From: Chara braunii
Taxonomy: Eukaryota > Streptophyta > Charophyceae > Charales > Characeae
DNA length: 56,322 bases
Direction: 5' to 3'
NCBI GenBank assembly: GCA_003427395.1
Contig: BFEA01000004.1
Span: forward strand, 1,528,098-1,584,419
Under the pieces are notes generated by a model. It ran no database searches, was not told the origin of the DNA, and saw only the letters and a program-made list of their open reading frames with translations. Below, piece by piece: positions 22,101 through 32,247 of this stretch. The translations under genes were made by a program, and so were the position numbers. Positions within the stretch are counted from its first letter, which is position 1; each line of letters begins with the position of its first letter.

Positions 22101-23813
22101 CTCTGTCTCAGCAAGAGGGGCCTAAAGGTCATTTTGGTCATGCGGTCGTATCCCACCATTCCCCTTACTTTGAGTCATTCCAACCACCGAGTTTGTTTTT
22201 GAAGTTCCAACGCCTCTAGCTGAACCAGACCTGCTTTTATCTTTTCAGACAAAAAATAGTCTGAGAACGGGTCTTTCCCCATCTTACTTTCTGCCTCTTC
22301 TATCTCTCTTATTACCATATTTTCCTTCCTGGTACGGTTTGCAGCTTTCATTCTCGAAAAGACCTTGAGGGCGGTCTGCACTATACCCAGTCCCACCTCC
22401 ACCCACTTGTTCTCTACGTCAAATAATACTTTTGTATCAGACCAAGATTTCATTTGATCACTTACCCAGTCAGGGATACCCTTGTCCTTTAAGATAGACA
22501 CGTTCAACCTAAAGGGGGGTATGTGTCTTTCAATAATGTCATTGGACATAATATCCATTACGACTGGATAGTGATCAGAAAGCAAGGAGACAAAATAGTC
22601 AGTCCATATACATCTGTCCCAAACTGCACCTCTGGCCAAAGTGAAATCCAGCCTCTTGCGAGGTTGTGGAGTTCTGAAAGCTGGTTTCGGACCATACCAT
22701 GTATAACCGTTAGAGTCCGGGTGCATAATCTTATACACATCTGTCAAGCCTTGGGATTTTAGGAAAGAAAGACGCCTTATCGTGTCTTCTCTTAGTGGTC
22801 TGGGGGAGGGTGTATCCAACCCCGGGCTGAGTACAGTATTCCAGTTTCCCATGATTATTAAATTTTCAATGTCTGGTATGTGAGCCGGGAGGTCATAAAA
22901 GAATTTTATGCGTGCCTTATAATCCACAAGGGCGTAGACTGTCATTATGGCCCAATCCTCTTGGTCCACCGCCAGTTTTACCCAAACCCAACACCCTTCC
23001 TGATCTGCATAGTGGTCTAGTACGTCAACTTCCACGTTTTTGTCCACTATAATACATACCCCACCTTTGGTCCCTTCCGCCGGGGACCAAAATTGTGGTC
23101 CTTTCCAGCGTTTCCGGAATTTTTATACTCTGTCTGTGTGAAGTTTAGTTTCCTGCAGACAAACAATCTGGACATTCTGATTGTGAATCCACGAAGTCAG
23201 TCTTGAATTTTTTCCCCTGTCTGTTGTGTCGCCCAATCCCCTTATATTCCAACTGGCCAAGCGGATTTGATGTGGAAGGACCATTCAAGTGGTCAATCCC
23301 GCTCAGCTGTTGGATGCGGATGGAGGTATTCGTGGGTATAGAGGCGCACAGTGCTCCCAAATGGGTTTGAAACTCTTCCGCGAAAAGGGCTTCCTGGGCT
23401 TCTGTCAAGGCCAACCATTTTGCTATTTCATTGGCAGTAAGATTTTAGGTCAGGTTAATATCGCAGACTGAGTCATTTCCCGGAACTAATAAGTTGTGCA
23501 GGGGGGCTCAGTAAGCCCTCACTGTGCACCATTTACAGAAATCGTCCGTCATTGACACTATACCTAGGACCACACAATGCAGCACCACCTTGGAACCTTC
23601 TGCTTGATTAACAATGTGGCGCCCCATTTCGGGTGATTGCAAAATGCCACACTTAAAAGTATGGTTGACCACGTGATCCGCCACTAGCTCGAGGATTTGC
23701 TCCTCTGAGGGTCGGGTAGGAACCCAAATCGCCAGCATTTCCAGAGCATCATCCTTTTTCCAGGTCATGTATGTGAGGCCCAATGGTGTGTCAAAGATAA
23801 TTATTGGAACCAA
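19119..23813 (-). pseudogene. LINE-1 ORF2: endonuclease, reverse transcriptase, zinc finger
   Basis: This protein nicks target DNA and copies the LINE RNA onto it in the nucleus. In order on minus: an N-terminal extension of unknown role (23813-23290, about 170 codons). The AP endonuclease starts 'LASWNIRGLGD' (about 23250), with 'CLQETK' (23144-23161) and an in-frame stop at 23123-23125, then 'MGNWNTVL', 'RKRLDFTLARG' and 'SDHYPVVMDI' (22560-22860). The RT frame is 22159-20966: 'NYRPISVLNVVCKLLAKAL', motif A 'VVLLLDMEKAYDKVGW', motif B 'LRQGCPLAPLLFV' and the catalytic box 'LVDNL' (21119-21136) where [FY]ADD is usual. The thumb/C-terminal frame is 20938-20573. The zinc finger 'CKRCELDSESSTHLWLHC' is at about 19440-19500, followed by 'MWSARNARVF'. 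Frameshifts occur at about 23265, 22160 and 20940. About 1560 codons, long for the family because of the extension. Confidence 0.92.
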
Positions 23814-24187
23814 GTACTGTGGTAAAGATCATTTTTTCCTATCTGTTCTGGATAGAGTGGACATGGCCGACGCGTAGGACAAGCGGTGCATATCCACCGT
23901 ATCAATGTGCCTTCGTTTCTTGGTACCCCCCGCACCTGTGTGGTCCAGAGGACCTCTCTCATCATATTCATTCCTCCCCATACCGATTTTTGAATTTTGG
24001 TTTGAGCGCTGCGTTTTTATTGGGGAACTAAATATCGGGTCTGGTTGTACTGAGTCAAACGAGAAATCCCCTCCTTTGAATATACCCGGTACTGCAAATT
24101 CCAATTCAGGAGGGAGGGGTAGACTGTCTGTTTGGGAATAATATTTGTTAAGGTTCAACCCTCCCTTCCCTTCACCCTGGAAGCAGA

Positions 24188-24627
24188 ACAGAGAAGAAGT
24201 CTTCATTGTAAGATCTTTTTCCTTAGAACTTGGGGTAGAAGACTCTTCTAAAGGAACTGTATCGTTGGACACAAATAGCCTGCTAATACCCAAGTCCCGA
24301 TCATCTCCCGGAGAAAGAGGGGGAGAAGGAGAGGGGGTATTTGAGTGGGGGTGAGTATTTTTCGCCTTTTCCTCCATGCTTGAGCCTGCATGGGGGTTAT
24401 CCCCCTTAACAGAGAAGAAGTCTTCATTGTAAGATCTTTTTCCTTAGAACTTGGGGTAGAAGACTCTTCTAAAGGAACTGTATCGTTGGACACAAATAGC
24501 CTGCTAATACCTAAGTCCCGATCATCTCCCGGAGAAAGAGGGGGAGAAGGAGAGGGGGTATTTGAGTGGGGGTGAGTATTTTTCGCCTTTTCCTCCATGC
24601 TTGAGCCTGCATGGGGGTTATCCCCCT
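24188..24627. repeat. 220-bp tandem duplication in LINE-1 ORF1
   Basis: 24188-24407 and 24408-24627, both from 'aacagagaagaagtcttc' (second: 'aacagagaag') to 'gggggttatccccctta', nearly identical. 220 is 73 x 3 + 1, hence a frameshift. Confidence 0.95.
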
Positions 24628-24670
24628 TAGCTTCCTTCTGCGTAGACTCCTCTCGTTCCAACCACTGTTC

Positions 24671-25240
24671 TTTTTCCTCCTCCGCAACCTCATGACCTCG
24701 GGTTTCCCCTTGATCACGAAAGTCGATCCCCATATCCCTGTCTACCCGCAATTCTTTCTCTGCCCGCTCCTGGCCCTGTTTCAACTCGCTTTCCGTTCCT
24801 GTTTTCAGAGTCTTTTGCCTTTCCATCGTTGCCTTCTTCTGTTTGTGTATTCTCTTTTGTTATCCCTAGCTCGTCCAGGGGGGGGGAGTTCTCTGTCCCC
24901 TGATTGGGCTTAGGTGCGGATGACGGCTTCCCTTGCTTTTTGCGGGAACTGTCCTCTTTTTCCTCCTCCGCAACCTCAAGGCCTCGGGTTTCCCCTTGCT
25001 CACGAGAGTCGATCTTCATATCCGTGTCTACCCGCAAATCTTTCTCTCCCCGCTCCTTGCCCTGTTTTAACTCACTTTCCAATCCTGTTTTCAGACAGCC
25101 TTTTGTCTTTCCATCGTTCTCTTCTTCTGTCTGTGGACTTTCTTTTGTTTTCCCTGGCTCATCCAGGGGCGGGGGGTTCTCTGTCCCCTCTTTGGGCTTA
25201 GGTGTGGATGTCGGCTTCCATTGCTTTCTGCGGGAACCGA
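24671..25240. repeat. 285-bp (95-residue) tandem repeat in LINE-1 ORF1
   Basis: 24671-24955 and 24956-25240, each from 'ctttttcctcctccgcaacc' to 'tttttgcgggaact'-like ends. Older than the 220-bp event (more differences) and in frame, so it lengthened the charged region without breaking it. Confidence 0.88.
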
Positions 25241-26446
25241 CCGCTTTCTGTTTGGGTTTCCTCTTGGATTTCGATTTCGATTTGAGGTCTTTCCCCTTAG
25301 CCTGAGATGAAGAAGAGGGGGGGAGTCCTTCTGAGAGGGTTCTCCTTTTTCGTGAGTGAGGACACCCTTCCCCTCTTTACCCCCCCCCCCCTCTTTCTCC
25401 TTGAGAGCCTTACCCTCGTCCTTTTCAATCTTCTCATTCCCCTTCTCAAATGCCTTGCCTTTGCCCTTGTTGTCGGGCTCTGCATGGGGCTTTGTCCCTT
25501 CTTCCCCAGCCAGGTTCTTTCGACCTCCCGCCTGCTGCCCCTACTTCTGACTCCCACTCTTTGTCGAGCAATTCACATCAGATTCATCATGACAGTGTAC
25601 CCTGCATTTCTTGCACCATGGGGTGGATGCGCATACCACTTCGATATCTACATAGCGCCATGTATCAAGGTTCATTACCAACCACCTTTTGAGTCGGGTT
25701 TTGGCAATTGGTTCCAGGTCGATCCTTATGTTACGTAGGTCCGGTGAGAGGGGGTCTGAGTAGGCCGGATAGGCCTTTAGTACGAAACCAAACGCCAGCT
25801 TAACTGCTGCTGCAACATGAAGGACAACCCCAACCGGGACATTTTAACACCTAATCCAAAAAAACTGATACGTCATCGCCTTACGCCGCTCATATAGTTC
25901 TAACTCTGTCATCCATGGGCGAAAGTTGACCACGTAGGTTTTCCCGTCCATTTCCACCTTAGACTGTTTTTTCATCAACATCCATGCAACAATTTTTTTG
26001 GAAGAAGCGACATACGTGACTAGGTTTCGTCCTTTATTATGCATTAATCCTCTCTTAGCGGTGACATTTATTTCCAGTCCATTAGCCCATCCTTCTTCAT
26101 AGATCCGTACTAACCCACTTTTTACTTCACCCGGCAGGGATGAAGCATCATTTCCCAAGAAGATGGATACTGCATGTTCGCGTAGCCATTCTTCCTGAAT
26201 CCGATAGATTTCCTTATCCACTGTCACGCGTACAAAATTCTCCCCACGCTCCACCGAACCAGTTGTCAGGTTCGCCGAAATAATTCCTTCGAGGTAACAT
26301 TTTTCTATAATATTCCTAATCCGTTCGATTGGTGTTCTGGTTGCCCCTGGGGGGTGGGGCCTGGTTTTGATGTCAATGCAGCCATCGTTGCGGTTAAATA
26401 CCCGAGCCAGAAGAAGGACAGGGAGAAAATTATTACGGAACAACAA

Positions 26447-26849
26447 CTTAAATTCACGTGAAACAACCCGACCCTCATTTAAGTATAAAAAAGGAAAGAG
26501 AAAAAGTGTTGCAAGTTAGTTTGTACTATACCGTATCATATGCACACCAGTCGGATATAGCCTCAAGTAAATATGAAAAGTCAGCTTGCTAGGTCAACCC
26601 TATGAGCTGTGAGAATTTTTACCTTTGCAGAATCCTGGCTATTCTTGGTTGCCTTCAAAAGTTGAGCATCTCACACACTCCGTTGGCAGGGATGGCCGGC
26701 TGCCTGCTTGACGAGGTGAGAAAAGTGACGCTACCCATGTCTGTTTGTGTCCCCTTTCCCTCCGACATTCCTCTTTTCAACCCTGCGCCCTTTCCCATCC
26801 TGCTATCTCCCTTTCGAGATGGCCAGAAGACCTCGTCTTCTACCTCTCT
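26447..26849 (-). other. LINE-1 5' leader
   Basis: Region between the target duplication and the ORF1 start on minus; likely holds the internal pol II promoter, but no element is recognisable by eye. Purine-rich near 26480-26510. Confidence 0.55.
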
Positions 26850-26861
26850 TCCTCTCTCCTT
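26850..26861. repeat. Right target-site duplication of LINE-1
   Basis: TCCTCTCTCCTT, identical to the copy at 18619-18630. Confidence 0.88.
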
Positions 26862-26867
26862 TCCACC

Positions 26868-27620
26868 CCTCTATAGGCTCGCGCAATCTTATCAAGAATC
26901 TTCCACCTTGCCGATCAGTTTTTGTATGTTCAGGTCTCACTGTCCTCTCCCCTATGTTGATTTCCAAATATTGTAAACGCAATCCCTCTCCGCACCACTG
27001 TCAACTATCCCATAAATAAAGAAAGATTGCAACATCCATGTATGCCTCGGCTTCCGCCACTCCCTTTAATATTAAAATTTTATTTCTGATATACTGTATA
27101 ACAATCCCTAATTTCTCTCATCGCAATGGTCGTGCCGACTCCTCCGCCACTCCCCTATGCAGTGCATACTCTCGATACGCTTTTCGAAATGCCTTTATTC
27201 GACTACTTTGACAAGGGTCATCACTCTCCCTCCATAACAATCGAAAGTTGTTGCTCAAGCAATTTATGACAGCATCAACAGTGGAAGGAGATACAATAGG
27301 AGTTCACTCCAAATCTGCGGTTTGACACTGCCCTTCCACCTCTATCAACCACTGACTGCTTAAAAAGGATAAAATATCCAGATCAATGTATCGCATGCAA
27401 TCTTGCCCAATATTATTTATCTCTAACCACTTATTCAACCCAAGTAACAATTTCCGCATTCCATTGCGCCATCGCCGCCCACACCCAAACTCATCAATTA
27501 CATTGTTGCATCACTCCAACCCGCTCTCGTAGTGTCCTTCATGCTCCAGAGTGCTTCTCTTTTGTCGCCAGCTTCCATCGCTCATGTGCTCATTCCACCA
27601 TTCCCTACAAGACGACCACG
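26868..27620 (-). pseudogene. Tyrosine recombinase, truncated duplicate
   Basis: Minus-strand copy of the N-terminal two thirds of the recombinase at 14845-15925, cut at the duplication junction so box II and the Tyr are absent. Stops differ from the first copy: here 'LWDS*QWCGEGLRL' against 'SWESWQ*CGEGLSL'. The ancestor therefore had neither stop and each copy decayed independently. Confidence 0.72.
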
Positions 27621-27661
27621 TCACTTGCGGGATGATGAGGGAGATGGGATGGTTCAGGAGG

Positions 27662-28203
27662 TGTGTAGGCCTGCGGCCCCCAACTCTGCGACTCTCCTAC
27701 TCGATCTAACATCATCAAAGGTATGAAAATTCCGTATTTTATTTGGACTAGACCTGTGCAGCAATTGTCCTACCACTTGTCACAGTTGGCCTTTCCTTAC
27801 CTTGGTCACCAGCAGTGGACCCCGGCAGTTACTGAGTCGTTTGTGTGGGCCTTGCGGCTCCCAACTCCGCGACTCTCCTATTCGATCTAGCATCATCAAA
27901 GGTAAGAAAATTCTGTATTTTATTTGGACTAGACCTGTGCAGCAATTGTCCTACCACTTGTCACAGTTGGCCTTTCCTTACCTTGGTCACCAGTAGTGGA
28001 CGTTGGCAGTTACTGAGTCGTTTGTGTGGGCCTGCGGCCCCCAACTCCGCGACTCTCCTATTCGATCTGGCATCATCAAAGGTATGAAAATTCTGTATTT
28101 TATTTGGACTAGACCTGTGCAGCAATCGTCCTACCACTTGTCACAGTTGGCCTTTCCTTACCTTGGTCACCAGCAGTGGACGCCGGCAGTTACTGAGTCG
28201 TTT
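27662..28203. repeat. Three tandem 181-bp units
   Basis: Units at 27662-27841, 27842-28022 and 28023-28203, each from 'tgtgtgggcctgcggccccc' to 'cagttactgagtcgttt'. A fourth partial (about 100 bp) is at 28786-28884. Each full unit contains GTATG/GTAAG after 'atcatcaaag' and 'gacctgtgcag' 41 bases on, formally a GT-AG pair. Confidence 0.93.
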
Positions 28204-29415
28204 CGGTAACAGAATCGTTTCCTCACATGCTACTACTCGGCAACACTTCTTCACAGCCGCGGATTCTCAAGATCTACGGTTCACATTCACATTCAATACT
28301 ACCGACGGTGTATCTGGACCAAGGTATGAGCATTATTCGCAGCACTCAGTTGGAGTAGGAGTTCGGTCTGGACCAAGGACTGCAGGGCATTCCGATCGGG
28401 ATCAACAACCACGAGGAGGAGGTTGTTTTTTTGGGACCTACGACTGAGGCAACTGGATCAGGACCGAGATTGCGGCAACTGGATCAGGACAAAGGACCAA
28501 GGAACTTACCCAGGATGCATCTGGACGTCGCTGGCCCGTATGGGATTACTCCCTCCGCCCGCGATGGTATAAGTTACAGGCAGCGCCGCAGTGGAGGCAG
28601 GCTGCAGAACTTGCTGAATCTGCTGGACTTCCCTCGAACCTCCCTCGGTTGACCGTCCGCCAGCAGCGCTGAGCCTTCCGCAAATCTGCAATCACACAGT
28701 CACTTCTGTCAGCTGGGCTGAGGAGAGTCATTCTCCTTCGCCAATTTTGGCGAAGCGGTCCCACCCACCCTCTATCTTCCCACGGCGTGTGGGCCTGGGG
28801 CCGCCAACACGGCGACTCTCCTATTAGATCTGGCATCATCAAAGGTATGAAAATTCTCTATTTTATTTGGACTAGACCTGTGCATGAGGGACCCGGGACC
28901 CTTTTTCGGGCTTTTATAATTCAAAAGTGGCCATTGTATGAACCAGGCCGGAGTGCCTGGACACTCTGGCTGCAAAAAAAAAAAAAAAAAAAAAAAAAAG
29001 GCGGAGTGCCTGTACACTCTGGCCACAAACACACACACACACACACAAAAAAAAAAAGAGAGAGAGAGAGAAGGCAATTAAAAAAAAGAAAAAGGGATTT
29101 GAAGAAGAGGAAAATTTCCTGAAAAAGAAAAAGAAAAAAAAGAAGAGGAAAATAATGGGAAAACAAAAAAGCGGCCCACGGAGGCCGTCCATCCGCCCAG
29201 CATGCGCTATGAAGATTCTTTTGAACATTCCTTTTCGTCTTGTGGTGTTGCTTCTTGCGAACATGTCTGTGTGCGCGCCATACCGTGTCTGCCTGAGGGT
29301 CATACCACTTCTACTTCTTTTTACCTTTTTTTGGGAGAGGGGGACGGCCTTGAGATATCATCCTCGTACTGACCGAGGATCACCCTACGGGACTCGAACA
29401 CAGGTGGGTATACTA
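28204..29415. other. Body of unit B, non-coding or unassigned
   Basis: Counterpart of 16144-17160. Includes a poly(A) tract at 28975-28999 flanked by near-copies of 'cggagtgcctggacactctg' (28951 and 29001), a (CA)n at 29027-29046 and A/GA-rich sequence to 29160. Confidence 0.5.
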
Positions 29416-29585
29416 AGGGCCAGATCCCACTGTGGCAAAGAGGATTGGAATAAGTGTCTGAATCTGGACGTGTTTGTCGATAGGTACAATAAACTGTGAT
29501 TGATCTGGATTTCTGCATCTCTGCGTGAACACGTCCAGATTCATACACTTATTCCAATCGTCTTTGCCAGTGGGATCTGGCCCTA
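29416..29585. repeat. Long inverted repeat (about 58-bp arms)
   Basis: 29416-29474 ('agggccagatcccactgtgg' onward) pairs with 29528-29585 ('...ccagtgggatctggccct') around a 53-bp loop. It is intact only in unit B; in unit A the right arm is split by the ~0.8-kb insertion. Could be the remnant of a small hairpin element or a structured terminus. Confidence 0.85.
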
Positions 29586-30186
29586 ACTGAGCTAGGCCCA
29601 GTTGCGCACGTTCAACCTACCCCCACCACTATACCACTCTCCCCCCTTAAGGGCCTCGCCAGACTCCTCAAGAAATGTAAATGTAAATGGGGAGTGCATC
29701 TTCACGCAACGGGTGGAAAGATGGGTCCGGGCAATGTAAAAAAAAAAAGAAAAAAAAGAAGGGGTCCGTCCGATACTTCGAATCCGGATGACGTATCACA
29801 TATGACCTAATCTGGAAGACAATATGGTCCTGATACGCGTCATCCGAGTGTTGTCTCCCATCTGACTCCATACTCTTCAGGGCATACTCAGACTAGCACT
29901 TTCCTAAACGTACCTGACTGCAATTACGGCCCGAGCTGGATGAATTTGGCCGCAATCAAGGCCAGAGCTCGGTAGAAAAAAGTCCCAGTGTGAGTCCGCC
30001 CTCAGTTACTACGCCTCAATTGTCCAGCCCTCTCTCCTTTCCACCCAAGCATCTTGTCTTGTGCTCCATAATCCAACTGCAGCAGCAGCTATTGGTGCTC
30101 TTCTCCTACTTGGCAACGGACGAGGAATCTGAGAAAGTAAAAGAAAAAAGAAAAAGAAAACGCGCAATTCGATGACGTAAGGCCCG

Positions 30187-30233
30187 CTGGACCCGGTTCC
30201 CAGCACGTGTTTCCCCTCCAATAGAAGGGAGCA
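30187..30233 (-). repeat. Dispersed ~55-bp motif D, copy 1
   Basis: Minus-strand consensus core: 'ctattggtggggagcaac', 'cacgtgctgggaaccggg', 'ccagcgtccc'. Found at least ten times in this window on both strands (18.8, 30.2, 34.4, 36.6, 37.2, 37.3, 39.55, 39.9, 48.4, 48.6, 49.1 kb). This copy is near-complete with an intact CACGTG. Confidence 0.75.
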
Positions 30234-30286
30234 ATAATCAACGGCGCAAAAACAGAAAGGGTGAGCAATTGCTGGATTGGGGCGGG

Positions 30287-30289
<3 letters not shown>

Positions 30290-30331
<42 letters not shown>
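30290..30331 (+). repeat. Homopolymer of 42 G
   Basis: Uninterrupted G run preceded by 'ggggcggggga'. Could form G-quadruplexes. The length may be affected by sequencing. Confidence 0.9.
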
Positions 30332-30332
<1 letters not shown>

Positions 30333-30689
30333 GGCCTTGGCGGGGGGAAGAAAGGAAGAGAACAAAGAAAAGAAAGAAAAGAATCTGAGAACATGGTACT
30401 ACCGTCTTCGCCCCTCTGATAACGACGACTGCACACAAGCTATATTTCGGGTCCGGTGCATCCAAAATGACGGTAGTTTCCCCGGGCAGCTGCGCCACTG
30501 CCAGCGTCATCACCCAGCTTCTTAGCTTCTCGCGTTCACACCACAACGAGACACTGCGCTAAACTAAACTATCAGACGCAACAATGTTCCATGAAGTATA
30601 GTCGTCCCATGGCGGCGGGGCGCAGGATTGAAAGAGCTTGACAGTAGTATCAGGTAGTATCAGGTACGTAGCTATGAGCATATGCATAC
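30332..30689. other. Unassigned sequence
   Basis: Includes 'actaccgtcttcgccc' (30400) and 'gacggtagt' (30470), possibly a decayed short relative of hairpin element A. No gene. Confidence 0.4.
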
Positions 30690-31230
30690 CTTGGGGGTGG
30701 GGAAGAGACATCGAAGAGGGGAAGAGGGTACTGGTACAGAGGGAGCCACGGAAAAAGGAACTGGTGACAGGCAGATTGAGATAGGAGGGGAAGTCGTTTT
30801 TCATTTCCAAAAAGAGAACAAAGAGATTCAAAAGGACGGCGGAGAAGAAGCAGAAGAAGAAAATCGGAGGAGAGATTGCAAGGGCAAGTGGTTTCGTCGT
30901 GTTGTGCGCCAGACAGGAGGGGGGGAAAGCGGGACAGGGAGAAAGAGGAAGAAGAAAGAGCAGGAAGAGGAGGAGGAGGAGGTTGAGCAGGAGGGAGGAG
31001 GAACAGGAGGGAAAAAGAGGTGCAGCAGGAAGAAGAGGTAAGACGAGGAACGAAGAGGTGGAGAAAGGGAGAGGATCAAGATCAAGAAGATGCCGGCCTG
31101 GGGGAAGAAAGGGGGCGCGGGGGCGGGGTTGGAGCATGCGCGTTATGCGAGGAAGGCATATCTGGAGCCGCGGAGGGGCTAGGGAGGAGGAGAAGGCGAA
31201 GAAGAGGAGGAAGACGGAAGAGGCGTAAGT
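30690..31230 (+). repeat. Polypurine tract of about 540 bp
   Basis: Plus strand is overwhelmingly A/G (GAAGAG, GGAGG, AGGAAG patterns) with few pyrimidines. The long minus frame of 315 codons over it is a composition artefact (Leu/Ser/Pro/Phe only). It lies about 1 kb upstream of the ABCG transporter. Confidence 0.75.
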
Positions 31231-32055
31231 AGCGGTGGAACCAGCCTCTAGTTTGTTTCCGAGAGATTGATCAGAAAAAAAATAAAAAAATAAAAAAATG
31301 TAGGTGCAAAACGCAGGAAAGAAAAGAAAGGTTGCTGAACAGCAGCTCTGTCCTCGGTGAGAGAGGGGGTGTCCTTGGTAAGAGGGGGTGTCCTCGGTGA
31401 GAGGGGGTTGCTTGCTCTCTGCTGCTCTCGACGTCTGATGATACCCATGGTTTTTGTTTGTGTTCTTTTTGTGCGCGTACAGTTCCAAGCGCGTTTTAAG
31501 CGCCATTAGAGGAAGGCAAGGTACTGGTGGCAGGGTCAGGAGACAGGAGCGAGAGGAGAGAAGTCCACAGGCGGAAGTAAATTTGCTAAGCGATAGAAGA
31601 TCCGTATTGTACCCCTTTCTTTTTTTTCGTTTTCTTTTACGACCTCGTCGTGGAAATCGACTTTCCCAACGATTGATTATGGTTGTAGATATTGGCCATC
31701 TCTGAATGGCCTATATATCAGTGTAATCATCAGCCGTCAGTGAATTGTGTACTGACAGTCGTCGGTTCGTTTAGCGATTGATTGATTAGTCGCCGCAGTA
31801 AGTGAACTGACCGTCAGGAAATGGTGCGACAGGGTAGTTGTGGTTTGGATTCTGTGTGTGTGCAGTTGTTTTTTCTTTTTTTTCCCGGTTTTTCTTTTGT
31901 TCCTGGAGTTATTGTCCCAGAACTGCATCCTCCCTATCTGGACATCGTACATTTTCCCAACCTGCAGTTCCCGGTAGCCTGCGTACAAAGTGACAACATA
32001 TTCACGCATTGACACGCACAGAAGCGCACACACACAGACAGAGCTTTAGTGTCGC
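31231..32055. other. Upstream region of the ABCG gene
   Basis: No coding exon recognised. A 22-bp 'agagggggtgtcctcggtga' type unit repeats three times at about 31360-31410. Promoter elements could not be identified with any confidence; the true transcription start may lie here or in the gap. Confidence 0.45.
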
Positions 32056-32183
<128 letters not shown>

Positions 32184-32247
32184 NNNNNNNNNNNNNNNNN
32201 NNNNNNNNNNNNNNNNNNNNNNNNNNNNNNNNNNNNNNNNNNNNNNN
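32184..32247. other. Assembly gap (64 N)
   Basis: Run of N immediately before the transporter reading frame; its size is unlikely to be exact. Confidence 0.99.

Larger units (their letters stand above)
23829..26446 (-). pseudogene. LINE-1 ORF1: RNA-binding gag-like protein
   Basis: ORF1 proteins coat the LINE RNA. The N-terminal 200-codon frame (26446-25844) has the general character of the plant LINE gag-like domain (pattern '...VDGKTYVVNFRPWM' type end). A CCHC knuckle C-x2-C-x4-H-x6-C is encoded at 25568-25617 ('WCKKCRVHCHDESDVNC'). Next come a long Lys/Glu-rich disordered region with a basic 'KSKSKSKRKPKQK' run, two in-frame 95-residue repeats (24671-25240), and a C-terminal part ending near 'GGTKKRRH', a possible nuclear signal. 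A 220-bp tandem duplication (24188-24627) is not a multiple of three and breaks the frame; a stop at 25844 also separates the N-terminal domain. Confidence 0.82.
18631..26849 (-). mobile_element. LINE-1: nearly full-length plant L1-type retrotransposon, 8.2 kb
   Basis: Read on minus: 5' leader (26849-26447), ORF1 with zinc knuckle, ORF2 with N-terminal extension, AP-type endonuclease, RT and C-terminal zinc finger, 3' end with AATAAA (plus 18668-18673 as TTTATT) and a 22-base poly(A) (plus poly(T) 18631-18652). It is flanked by a 12-bp target duplication. It sits exactly at the junction of duplication units A and B, so it arrived after the tandem duplication. Both ORFs carry frameshifts or stops, and the second RT aspartate is Asn, so it is presumably dead. 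Confidence 0.93.
26862..30048. repeat. Tandem segmental duplication, unit B
   Basis: Starts 'tccacccctctataggctcg' and ends 'ctctcctttccaccc'. Contains the recombinase N-terminal part, three 181-bp units, and the intact inverted repeat at 29416-29585 that unit A has interrupted. Directly abuts unit A once LINE-1 is removed. Confidence 0.9.

Noticed and set aside
27662-28203. CRISPR-like array
   Set aside because: Units of ~181 bp are contiguous without unique spacers, and the genome is eukaryotic.
30559-31506. Long minus-strand frame of 315 codons
   Set aside because: It is the complement of a polypurine tract: nearly all Leu/Ser/Pro/Phe, no domain, and equally open frames exist on the other strand.
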